From Aquila chrysaetos chrysaetos (Eukaryota; Chordata; Aves; Accipitriformes; Accipitridae): 64,000 nucleotides of DNA. The notes under the pieces were generated by a model, which worked only from the letters and a program-made list of their open reading frames with translations, searched no databases and was not told the DNA's origin. This document shows positions 52,684-62,744 of the stretch, in pieces. Where the stretch lies: the NCBI RefSeq assembly GCF_900496995.4, contig NC_044027.1, positions 15,772,743-15,836,742 of the forward strand. The letters are read 5' to 3'. The position numbers and the translations under genes were made by a program. Each line of letters starts with the position of its first letter. Positions within the stretch are counted from its first letter, which is position 1.

Positions 52684-53298
52684 GTAGGGAGCCGCAGGGC
52701 TCGCTGAGCTGCCGGGGGCGGGCGGGAGGTTGGGGGGGGGGGGGGGCTACAGGGCAAGGTTTCCCTCAGAGCGCAAGGTCACCAGTGGGAAAACTCAGGC
52801 CCCCCGCCGGGGGCGGGCGGGGATGGGGGGTCAAGCAGGGCCCCGGGTCTCCCCAGGTCTGCCAGGATATACTGCCTGCCGAGCTGGCTTCGTGTCGTGT
52901 TCGAGGTTTTAAGCCACTTGGGCAATGGTTTTACACCGGGTAAGAGAAGGCATCTCTCCCTTCGGCCCTTTCACAGCGGTGTGTTTGATGCATTGCCACA
53001 TTATGTTTACAACAGACCCACTAGGGTTTATGGCATCTGATTGTCAGTGGTCCCCTCTGGGTTCTCTACCTCTTTTTGCAGCATCATTACTACCTCATTG
53101 ACTTACTGTTTGGGGCTCTGGGACTGCAGAGCTTTGACACAATATATCTTCTCTTTTCCTCCTTTTTTTTTTTTTTTTTTTTAAAGTTTTCCACTAACCT
53201 ACACAAATCCAACTCAGGTAGAAGACAGAGTTACATATGTAGAATTGCATCATTTCTAAAAAGTAGCTTCCTTTCTCTCCTTCTCTCCCAAAATCCAG
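52684..53298 (+). other. SPACA9: SPACA9 intron 1
   Basis: It contains the 3' flank of the CpG island, a G15 run and a T20 run (53163-53182). No further exon is evident except the alternative donor at 52940. Confidence 0.6.
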
Positions 53299-53454
53299 GA
53301 GGGGGAAAACATGAATGAGGTAAAGGAGGCTCTAAGAAACATAGAGCAGAACTACAAGCTTTTCCTGCAGCAGCAGTTTACGTTTATCGGAGCACTGCAA
53401 CACACCCGAGAGAATGCACATGACATGATCAGACCTGTGGCAAGCATCAGCCAG
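53299..53454 (+). CDS. SPACA9: SPACA9 first coding exon (start at 53311, residues 1-48)
   Basis: The exon opens after AAAATCCAG with 12 nt of 5' UTR, then ATGAATGAG. It encodes [20 protein letters not shown] and on to IRPVASISQ, and ends CCAG|GTACAA in phase 0. Conservation begins exactly at this Met, which supports the start. Confidence 0.93.
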
Positions 53455-56400
53455 GTACAAGTATTCAGCACAAAGTTCTCTGCCGATGAGAACAGGGACC
53501 AACGCAGTGCTGTCACGCACTTGGGTCTAGTTCTGGAATGAATAAATGTTTTTACTAAGGGAAGATGCACAAAAACTCTCTAGTAACATTTGTGTATAAC
53601 TCTGCAAACCAGTGGCAAAAGATTAAGTAGGGGAGAGAAATACCTATGTTAGGTCTTCCCATTTACAGAGAAGGAATTTTATTGCTGAGCATCACTTTAT
53701 GATTTAGTTTAAGGCCGTCATTTCACTGCTGAGGCATAGCTAGAAATACAGGGTACAAGAAAACAATCAAACCAACCCTCCTTCCCCAGCCACACATGGA
53801 ATCTGTAATCCTTAACTTGTAGTAACCAGCATGCTTGCCTCTTCCCCCTGGTATTGGTGCTGCTGTATCTTTCTATAGTGCTTATTAAAAATAATGGCAG
53901 TGTTACAGAGGTAGGATGATGGATTGAGGGCTGAAAGTCCCAAGTGGGCTACGGGTTTTCTGGGCTGGTAAGTGAATTGTCTTGGAATTTTTATAACATG
54001 GGATGTTTTAAGTAGTGCAAAGAACTTAGACCACCTGCAGACAGAGGGGGAAGAAAAACCTAAATAAAATTAGAATTGTGGATTTGAGACAGCAGAACTC
54101 AGGCACAAAACCCAGATGGATGCCAAAGCCAGAGTGAAAGCCAAGCTCTTATTAGGATTAGGACACAGAAGTGAGCTGGTTGTCTTTTCTAGGCACTGAC
54201 TCTCTATAATATAAGGGCTTTGCTTGTAACATTGAAGAGGATCACAACAGACATTATGCTAAACCATTTTTTCCAAAAATAGGCATTGAGATTTTGTATA
54301 ACATTATGCTGCTTTTCAAAGTGCCAATATTTCAGTGGTACTGAGCAAGCTTGGACACAGCTTCTTGGCAGAGGTAGAAGGCGTGCTTGTTGTGGGGGTG
54401 AAACCTTGTAGGTAACGACTTCAGCAATTATATTGATCCATGGCATCATTTGTGATACAGTAACATAGAATCATAGAATCATTTAGGTTGGAAAAGACCT
54501 TTAAGATCATCGAGTCCAACACCGCCATGCCACTAAACCACATCCTGAAGTGCCTTGTCTACGTTTTTTTAACACCTCCAGGGATGGTGACACCACCACT
54601 TCCCTGGGAAGCCTGTTCCAATGCCTGACAACCCTTTCAGTAAAGAAATTTTTTCTAATATCCAATCTAAACCTCTCCTGAATGCGAACTTAGAGGCAGC
54701 AAACTGCACTGCAGATAGCACTGAGGGTATAACCATGTTACCCCACGGGGAGGGACAGGAAAGGGAAAAGAGTTAGTTACTGGGGAGAACAGGGAGCAAT
54801 TGGTGCAGTACGTAGTGGTGATGGTTTGTGCAGGAACTGAACCACTACACCAAAGAAAGTTCACTGGGGACAAAACCAGACATCCATTTTGTTTCACTGC
54901 CATTCTCCTGATTCAGCCCAACCCTATTTTTAATTTTGCATGGGAGGGCACAAGAATAAAAGCAACAAATGCAGAAATATGCATGGTCTTAGTCTACAGC
55001 TGACTTGACTGCCAGCTTTCTTTGCATGTAAACACAGACACCACAGAAAAAAATGATACTGCACTTGAACGTGGCTGCATTTCTAACCCCTAAAAGCTGT
55101 ACATGGTAGCATTTTTAGTGTTGAGTGATGACATTTCTCAGAGAAAAGAGGAGATCACAGTAAGGTGGAAAGGTGGAAGACCGCACCACAGTCAGGCAAT
55201 GGTAACAGCTCCTTAAAGACTTCTACATGGAGTAGAGTATAAAGTCAAATCCCAAGTGGTTTTGTGAGACAAGCTCCTCAGTCATTGCTTCAGCCAGAGA
55301 TTCAAATCACCCAGTGAGTCCTGGCACTGCAGAGCCTGGCTGTGGTCACGACATCGGCCCAGCGTAGGGGCTGTCCATGTGAACTCCCCTGGCTGCAGCT
55401 CAACTGCTCATCAGCAGTTGGCTAACGCAGAGCTGGGCAGCCCTTGCAAGCCATCATTCTGTAGTCCTGGTCCCCATCCTGGTTACGCAGGTGCGTTAAC
55501 TCTCTGTTGTTGATGTGGACAAAAAAAAGTCCTGTTAGCCCATTGGTGAACATCCAGGCTAAAACGCTATTCTCTTTAGGACTATTTCTGCTCCCAGCAG
55601 CAATGAAAACTCCTGCCATTCACAAGGACACAACGCTCAGCAAACAGTGTGGAAGGAGGAAGCTGTAGTGGAAATGGACCCTTAGGGGCCATTTTTTATT
55701 TTTCTTACAAACCTGCTGAGAATTTGCCCAAGCACATAGCATGGCTTTTCTGTATGCAGAAACTGTACCAATGTTGGAACAGCTACTTCATTCTTGTCTT
55801 GAAATCTTAGAGAAAGCACTGAAGGTGTTAGAGTCCAGCTTAGACTGCCAACCAGCTGCTCAGTATTTTATATTCTGACCAGTCATGTCTGAAGTGCCTG
55901 GAATTTCTTTGGAGAAGATACTTAATCTCTTGGCATAATGCTTCCTCATGCAATGCCATTCACTCTGAGTAACAAAAATGCTCAAGGCAAGTAGGGAATA
56001 TCATTGCTGTAACAGGTTAGTAAGGACAATTTAGGTTAAATGGATTTAGTTTGCAGTCACATCTAGTGGTGCCAAATAAAGAACTATGAAGAATGTATGT
56101 ACGTGCAAACACATCCACACTGTCACTCCAAACCAGGCCCACTTTGGTCACTGCCCTCACCTCCCACCCCACTCTGCCAAAGTGGCCGTGGCAGTGGCAG
56201 AGGGTGCCCTGCTCAGAGCAGACAGAAAACTCCACTCACGCTCAACCCGTTTCTGCAGTGCTTGCAGCAGAGCTGTGGTTTTGGCTGCAGTACTCCTACA
56301 CTTTCTTCAAAGAGGGAGGAATGCTCACTGGTGTGCTGACAACTGGATCCATCACCCCAGCCTTCTTCAGTCATGATGAATGACAAGCAAAGATCTCAGG

Positions 56401-57729
56401 CATGCACTAGAAATCTTACTACCTGCCGCTGTATTGCCGTTTCCATAGTGGCTCATGCCTGCAGAGTCACAAGAGAAAGCAGCTTCTCATCACTTATTTA
56501 TGCTGCAAAGTTGCTTAAGTTAAATGTAATTTAACATGCATGACTGTCTTTCCCCATGTTGCACTCTACAGGTACAGTCCTACATGGACCATCACTGTAA
56601 CAATTCCACCGACAGGCGTATCCTCAACATGTTCCTAAACATCTGCAATGATCTAAGCAAGCTCTGCCACAAGCTGGAAACCGTGCATTCTGGTAACAAC
56701 ATAACCAATAGCATTTTGGAGAGATGCAAGCTGCTCCTTAGCCACAGCAATGATCTGAGCACCATCCGAGCTAAGTAAGTCCATCAGCTTAGTTTCTTTG
56801 AGGCAACTGTCAATGCCGGAGGACTGTCACAAGAATGCATATTCCCACTTGACTTCTCCATCAATTCCGTTACAACATCTTTGTGGCTTTAGTGAGGGTA
56901 CAAGGTGCTACCCAGTTTACTGTTCCAGTTGTTGGGAAAACACTGCCAGCCTCAATTCACAAAAAGGGGTTTTGTTCATTTATTCATTCTTTTTACTAGT
57001 GCATGGAAGGGCATATACAGGCAGGTTAGTACGCTGAAGTCCCATGCAATGCCCAGGCAGCTTACCTCCTCCTTCCTCCTATTCCTGCCCTGCATGTAGC
57101 TGATTTCTGTGGGGCAAGTGCCTGTACATGCTCTTGAACTCCTCCAGATCTAGCCCAACAGCCAGGATAGTGTGTTTGGCAGGACTCGCTTCTCAAGATC
57201 CAATTCTATCTGTGCTTTTCTGTTTTGGGGAAATGGCTGTCTGTGCATTTCTGCTCTTCCCAGGGGATCTCAGGGTGGCACTGTGGGCTCACCAGGGCTG
57301 CATGTCTGGGACTACTCTGCCCATTGTTTTCTTCTGTCCCACAGATACCCCCACGATGTTGTGAATCACCTGAGCTGTGATGAAGCAAAGAATCACTATG
57401 GAGGTGTGGTGAGCCTCATCCCCATCGTTCTAGACTGCATGAAGGAGTGGGTAGCCCACATCGAGAAGCTGCCACAGCCCATGCTGTATGATGTGAGTGG
57501 TGGAAGTGCTATCTCTCAGAAGAGGGCACCCCAGGATGCACCAGCTAGGGCAGCCATTTCCCAAACACCACCTTCTGTGCGCCTTGAAGCTCAGACCTCA
57601 ACTAGTAACAAAGATAATGTACAAGTGCAAGGGAGTAAGCATATCCAGAAGAAAAACCTAAATGACACAGAAAATCACAGTGGGAAACTTAAAGGTCCCT
57701 GGAAACCACCAGGTAGACACGCCTTTTAA
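53311..57729 (+). CDS. SPACA9: SPACA9, sperm acrosome associated 9 (3 coding exons, 243 aa)
   Basis: SPACA9 (C9orf9/MAST in older naming) is a small helical protein. It was first described in sperm acrosome and was later found inside the lumen of ciliary and sperm axonemal microtubules. The coding exons are 53311-53454, 56572-56774 and 57345-57729, of 144, 203 and 385 nt including the stop; they join in frame to 243 residues. Residues 1-165 form the conserved helical core, with motifs such as [34 protein letters not shown] and [20 protein letters not shown], very close to the human protein as I remember it. Residues 166-243 are a hydrophilic, low-complexity, Lys/Gln/Ser-rich tail. The gene is divergent to AK8 and probably co-regulated with it. 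Confidence 0.95.
53455..56571 (+). other. SPACA9: SPACA9 intron 2
   Basis: It contains a truncated CR1 (54464-54690). The other open frames, including a 65-codon minus-strand frame at 55422-55619, are not recognisable. Confidence 0.75.
54464..54690 (-). mobile_element. 5'-truncated CR1 LINE 3' end
   Basis: It begins with CATAGAATCATAGAATC (54464-54480), the reverse complement of the CR1 terminal octamer repeat. TTAGGTTGGAAAAGACCTTT and the usual CR1 3' UTR text up to AATCTAAACCTCTCC follow. The element is therefore on the minus strand, 3' end at the left, truncated at about 225 bp. It is fairly well preserved. No reverse-transcriptase coding part is present. Confidence 0.92.
56572..56774 (+). 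CDS. SPACA9: SPACA9 second coding exon (residues 49-115)
   Basis: The acceptor is CACTCTACAG. The exon begins [20 protein letters not shown] and ends SNDLSTIRA plus two bases, with a GTAAGT donor at 56775. The VQSYM and STDRR residues match human SPACA9. Confidence 0.95.
56775..57344 (+). other. SPACA9: SPACA9 intron 3
   Basis: A short intron of 570 bp with nothing recognisable. Open frames that extend leftward from the last exon into it are intronic read-through. Confidence 0.85.
57345..57729 (+). CDS. SPACA9: SPACA9 last coding exon (residues 116-243, stop TAA)
   Basis: The acceptor is CTGTCCCACAG. It encodes [20 protein letters not shown] and [20 protein letters not shown] of the core, then the variable tail ending [15 protein letters not shown] donor at 57493, directly after Asp165, could be used to replace the tail. 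The open frame continues through it to the stop at 57727-57729. Confidence 0.92.
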
Positions 57730-58500
57730 AGGATCAAAGTTCATGCATCTTCTGCTTACCGCCTTTAATCAGGTGGCTGATTAAAGATAGTGAAATGAAT
57801 ACTAGAGATCCTTCCTATCAGAGTCCACTTTCTGAAGAGTTAGCCCTGTAAGCCAGCCTTGGACAGGTACATACTCTCTCCCTTGCTGACCTTTTCACTC
57901 TCCTCCTTAAAGTTGTTTCCCAACAGAAGTACCTGTAGCACTGGCGCTGGTCCCTTTGACCAGCACTGTGGTGAGAGCAGGGAACAGTCAGGAATAATCA
58001 GGTTTTAATTGCTCAGATACGAATCTTGGGCAAGCTACTTGAAATGGGATTTTACACTTTCTCAGACTTCTGAGGAACACCCACTCACTCACCAAAGCCA
58101 GAGGTGTAAAGAACCTGCGTGTCTGCAGGACATGATGCAGAGCAGCAAAGGTCTCTCGTTATGGATTCAGACTTGTCCCTAAGGTTCCCTCACCCCCACT
58201 GAAATTGCCTGGTTATTTGGACCAAAGAATCAAAGTTGACAGGACACTAATGTCTCCCTTACAGGCCACTGGCTACAGAAAAGGTCAGAGTGCTTTAGCT
58301 GCACCGACTGTGCTCTCCTGCATCCTTCTTACAGGTTCTCACACCATTGCCAGTATACCGTACTCAGAACATCTTCCCTTACACCTGTTTCACTCCTTTG
58401 CTGTCAGAGCTAGAGATGAAGTTTGTTCTCCTTTACCTTTTGCACTTAGTTTGGTGTGCTGACAATACCCAAACTTGAATAAACCACCCCTGTCCTCCCC
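57730..58500 (+). other. SPACA9: Probable SPACA9 3' UTR and polyadenylation signals
   Basis: Candidate poly(A) signals after the stop are ATTAAA at 57780-57785 and AATAAA at 58478-58483. A further AATAAA is at 59011-59016. Which is used cannot be told from sequence. Confidence 0.45.
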
Positions 58501-60559
58501 AGAGCTCTTTGTTAGCAAAACTAACGAAGTCATTTCCAGTCGACATGATTCATGGGAATCTGGTGAGAGCAAAGAGGCTGAGAAAACTGTGGCCATTTTC
58601 AGATCATTCCTTTTCAAACTGCAAGTTAAAATGTCTGTGCTTTCCCTTTTTCGCGATGAGAATTCAGCTTGCCTAGCTTTCAAGGATGTTATGAGTTCAT
58701 TAAAACTGCAAGGCATTTGAGACAGTCTCATGCTGCTTTTATACCAGCACTTCGCAATTCCAGCACAGTGACTTTATACCAGTGCTGAAAACAGCTTTCT
58801 TTCCAGCCTGCTTAGGGAGGGTCAGCAGAGCCACGGGCTCTCCCCATTCTCTGGAGCTGATATGCATTTTTGGTGGTGCTTTTATTCAAGCACTGTTAAC
58901 TGTGTACTTAAGATCTCAATAACACTGTCTTCCCCGTATCTGACTGCTTTTTTCCCCTCCCACAGGCAAATTAGCTCCTGTTCTTTGCTTCCTGCTGGAA
59001 GACACTCCTGAATAAACAATTTCCCCTTGCATACCTGGCTCGGTTTGCTAAAATTGTGAGAAAGCTTTTGCCTTAAGATGACCAAATTTTGGCAACAAGC
59101 AGCCGAAAAAGGAGAATTAATACAGAGAAGAGAGCGTAGGAAGGAATGATAGCTCAGATGAAATGGAAAGTTTTTTCAGGAGCGTTTGTATTCCTCACAT
59201 AACCCCACCTTCTTTTGCGCTTTTTCCCCTTCCGCTCTCCACTTGCACTGCAATGCAATACATGTATCCACTCTGGAGTAGAAGCCTATTTTTAGGAGAT
59301 GTAATGATCCAACTGAATTGAACCTTGGTGAACTCAAAATGGTAGCGAAGCTTGCCAGGGTCACCCAGAGACTCCTAGGCACTACTGGGGCCACAGCCAG
59401 CAGAACGTGACCGTTACCCTCTCAGGCTTTACTCGAGAGCCCTGTTGCAGAGGCAGCTTCAGGCAGAAAAATCAAAGTTGCTCACAGCTGCCCTATGGTG
59501 TTTCATGCTGCAAAGACAAGTGCCCGATGACAGTTGCTGTCTCGAAAGTTTTTCAGAACAAGTACACGCTATGTGGACTAAAAGATGACAAGTGTTGGGG
59601 ACACAAGGGATGCTATTCCCAGATGTTGTTTCCAACCTTCCTCACCCTGTCATATAGTTTTAAATTTGAACATGCAGGCTCTGATAAGACCAAAATTATC
59701 CTCCAGTTTGTACTTCAGTTTCAGCTTTCACAGTACAGCACAGCACAAACTGCTTGTCAGAACAGTCCCATCAAACCCCGTCTACCATCTCCCCAACCCT
59801 GCTGTTCAAAATGCCAATGCAGTTGTCCATTCATACATGACAAAGGTTATGATACATGCAAGAAACAGTTCCCAAACCTTAATAATAATGTCTAGCCTAA
59901 CCCTATCCTTTCAATCAGTCTTATTAAAACACAAGCAGAAAAAATGAGTGCATAAAACTTGCAGTTTGAGGTTTGGTAATGACATGACCAGAATCTGTTG
60001 GAAGACTGCAAAGTTAAGTCTCACAAAAACATCTAGACAAATTACTTAATTTCCATACAAGTTCTCCTCTTCCAGAGTGGATGGACACTTCAAAAGACAA
60101 AAAGATACAGCAAGAATTATTTTTCTCCACTACAAATCAAGCTGTTTGAAGAATTTACATAAACAGGATGTAAATGCCAAACACAGAAGTGCAATAAAGT
60201 TTTACTTTAGCCTCTGTGAGCATAAAATTGCAAGATTCACACTGAGAAACCAGGCAGGCCACCAAACTGACTTACCTAGAGATCTGTCAGTTAGTCCAGG
60301 AAATAAATGCTGCTTTTTTTGTTCAAAAACTGAACTAGAGATACGGGCTGGTACTAGATGATCTCAACAGAATCCTGGCATCTCTGGGCTATTAATTACC
60401 TTTGTGCTCCCCTCGATTAAGGGTCAAACCAGGCTTTTGTCAACCTGCAATAGGGTCAAAACCTTCTGTACCTTAAACATCTGGTTCCAGCGTCTCACAC
60501 ACCGAAAGGGTGGGGTATAGCTCAGACCTCAGGAAGTTAACATCAAGTGTCAGGGCTGG
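58501..60559. other. Intergenic, no recognisable gene
   Basis: The open frames here (for example 59407-59895 plus) show no known motif, splice structure or family resemblance. I see nothing that I can name apart from the poly(A) signal at 59011. Confidence 0.6.
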
Positions 60560-61060
60560 TGGTGGTGGGGGTCTTAAGGGAGGGAAAGGGGGGCGGTTCG
60601 AGGGAGAGCATCAACTCAGCATCCCCAAAATGTCATCCAAGCCGATGCGGAGCGAAGTGGCAGGCTTCGCGGGGCCTCTAGTGGCCGCGACTGGGAAGCG
60701 CGGCGGGACGGGGAGGGGAGCGGGGCCCCGGCGAGACCCCCACCGCCTGGGCTCTGCCCCGGCCCGGGCAGGCTCACGTCGGCGTCCGGCGGGCGAAGGC
60801 CCTGAAAAGCAGTTTTTAAAAAGTTTCCGACAATCCTGCTGTGTCTCTCCCTCCTCCCCAGCCCCCGCCCCCATCCCAAAACTAAAGGGGCTTCTGAACG
60901 CTTGTCACAGGTAAGCAAACCCAGGGGCTACAGCCCCGCGCTCCCCCCAGTTGTTGTGCCAAGACACGAAGGGCAGCTGCGGGGCCATCCCCTCAGAAGC
61001 AGCTGCCATTTCAGAAGCGTGATCGGCGGTTCCCCCCCCCGCCCCGTTTATAAACGCACC
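60560..61060. promoter_or_regulatory. Orphan CpG island downstream of SPACA9
   Basis: A CpG-dense block, densest at about 60590-60810, lies 2.8 kb past the SPACA9 stop. It is followed by the plus-strand donor CACAG|GTAAGC at 60911, so a first exon ending at 60910 is plausible. A weak CTCF-like site, CCTCTAGTGGCCG, is at 60675-60687. The open frames across it on both strands are Pro/Arg/Gly-rich and not recognisable. It may be the promoter of a non-coding RNA. Confidence 0.65.
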
Positions 61061-62744
61061 GTAGCCAGGAGGATAGCTCTGTTTTCCTAAGAGCTCCGAA
61101 TTCACTTGGTGGGGGTGTAGCACCAGTTTAAACCGAGCTTGTAGTCAGCTGAAAACCGAGCACTGCAGCGCTGAGACAGAGAGCAGAGACCGCTTCGAAG
61201 AAACCATAAATAGCGTTTGGCAGACGTTAAAGATCACCAAGGGAGTCCAAAACTAGAGGGTGCGCTTGGAGAGGACTTCAAGAAAAAAGGTTTAGCCAAG
61301 TAAAGCCCACAGACACTGAGATCACGAAGACCATCAGCCAAAATTATTTGGAACAAATTTTTGTCTGAAAAGTAAAGCCTATGTGAACGCTAACTAAGCT
61401 TTATTTGCAAAGCTCCTGCATGTATGAATGTATGAAGAAAGTAACTCAGCTCCTGCTGATTTTCTAAACTGTTTCATAACCACTTACTTTTAAAATCCAC
61501 CATTTGCACCAGCAGCTAAGTGATCCTAATAAATCAAGATCAATCAGCAAAGATACTTTCAATTCAAGAAATGAAATTACTTCCTTCCCTAATGTGTACT
61601 GCATGTTTATTAGCTGGGTTATAAACTACCAAACATACTACTTAGCATTAGTGAGTAAGGAACATACTTTATTTTTCTCTTTTTGTACCCTAGTGGATGT
61701 ACTTCTGTGGGTAATATATATCTAATTTTTTTTTTTTTTTTAACACTATCAAGTGCAGCTTTTCCATGCTAAGCTTGTTAAGGGATATGCAAAATGGATT
61801 TAAAATAAGAGCAAGTCAAATTCACTTTCTGCTTTGTTTTCATTTCACTTACACCATGCTGCAGAACTCGCCCCAGTGCAGAAGGCCCAAAACAACTTTC
61901 TCTATCACCTAACCCCAAGATAATATTTATGTTAACTTTTATATGAAATTCTCCATAACCACTGTTACTCAGCCAAAGCATGTTCACAAACAGACTGTAT
62001 GTCACTAGCACCATCCCCTTGCAGGTGTTGTTCAAATTTAAGAATTATACTTAGTCCTTACCTGGAATGCCAAGGTTCATGTATGAATTTCTAAATTGCT
62101 TTGAGCAACCTTTCAAATATTCATTTATTTCAGGGGAAAAAAAAAAAAAAAACCCAAAAGCAAAACAGTAAGAAAGTGCCAGTCTGGAAAAAAAGACAAA
62201 ACGAGAACAACCTTAACCTACTAGGTTAAGCTTACAGTAAAATGGCCCCAAAGTTCCCATTGGTTTGAGAAACGGTCCTCCTGCGTGCACAGTGACTCTT
62301 GAGCAGGGTACAGAAGAGAAAAGAATGTCAACAGGGACAGAGCAAGCCGGCCAGCTTCTGACAGCGTCCCCAGCTTTACAAACAAAAGTCTTTTGACATT
62401 TTCAGCTATTAATTTGTCTAATCACTGTGTAGTCTCTAGACTACATGAACAATGTTACATAGAAAGCCAATACGCAGATTTGCAGTACTGAATTGTTTGC
62501 AGTTAATTTATGGATTATACTGGCATGTCACTGAGTCTGTTTTTCACAGAAGAAAAAAGGCTTTGGCTCCATGCAGAAAAATGAGCTTCTAATGACAAAC
62601 CCCATGCAAAAAGGGGCAGTACCACTTACCTGCTCTGTACTATGCAGATCTTGGAAGATGTTTCAACACTGAACTTGTTTCTGCACGTTTCGTCTCAGCA
62701 CAGCTCAGTCCCAAAGAGGTCAGCTGGCAGGGAATTTAACACAG
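61061..62744. other. Intergenic, between the CpG island and the candidate TSC1 3' end
   Basis: AT-rich with a T16 run (61726-61741) and an A16 run (62137-62152). A consensus minus-strand donor (GAGCAG|GTAAGT) at 62624-62629 is noted among the findings. No coding exon was recognised. Confidence 0.55.

Larger units (their letters stand above)
51900..52950. promoter_or_regulatory. AK8-SPACA9 bidirectional CpG-island promoter
   Basis: About 1 kb of very GC-rich, CpG-dense, TATA-less sequence lies between the AK8 start (52402, minus) and the first probable SPACA9 exon (around 52540-52683, plus). The start-to-exon distance is only about 150 bp, so the genes must share a promoter. Visible sites are a palindromic CRE (52525-52532), an X-box-like RFX motif (52559-52572) and repeated GTTGCTAGG/GTTGCTAAGG half sites. 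This is the expected logic for genes of cilia and sperm flagella. Long C and G homopolymers (52223-52236, 52502-52515, 52732-52746) may form G-quadruplexes. Confidence 0.85.

Noticed and set aside
55422-55619. A 65-codon minus-strand open frame in SPACA9 intron 2.
   Set aside because: Unrecognised, with no splice or promoter context.
59407-59895. A 162-codon Cys-rich plus-strand open frame.
   Set aside because: It does not start in a good context, has no signal peptide or regular cysteine spacing, and resembles nothing known. It is probably chance.
60341-60375. A CR1-like phrase (GGCTGGTACTAGATGATCTC).
   Set aside because: Too short and isolated to call a LINE fragment.
60510-60914. A 134-codon plus-strand open frame through the downstream CpG island, and overlapping minus-strand frames.
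   Set aside because: Low-complexity GC-driven sequence resembling no known protein. It is kept only as a possible non-coding first exon.
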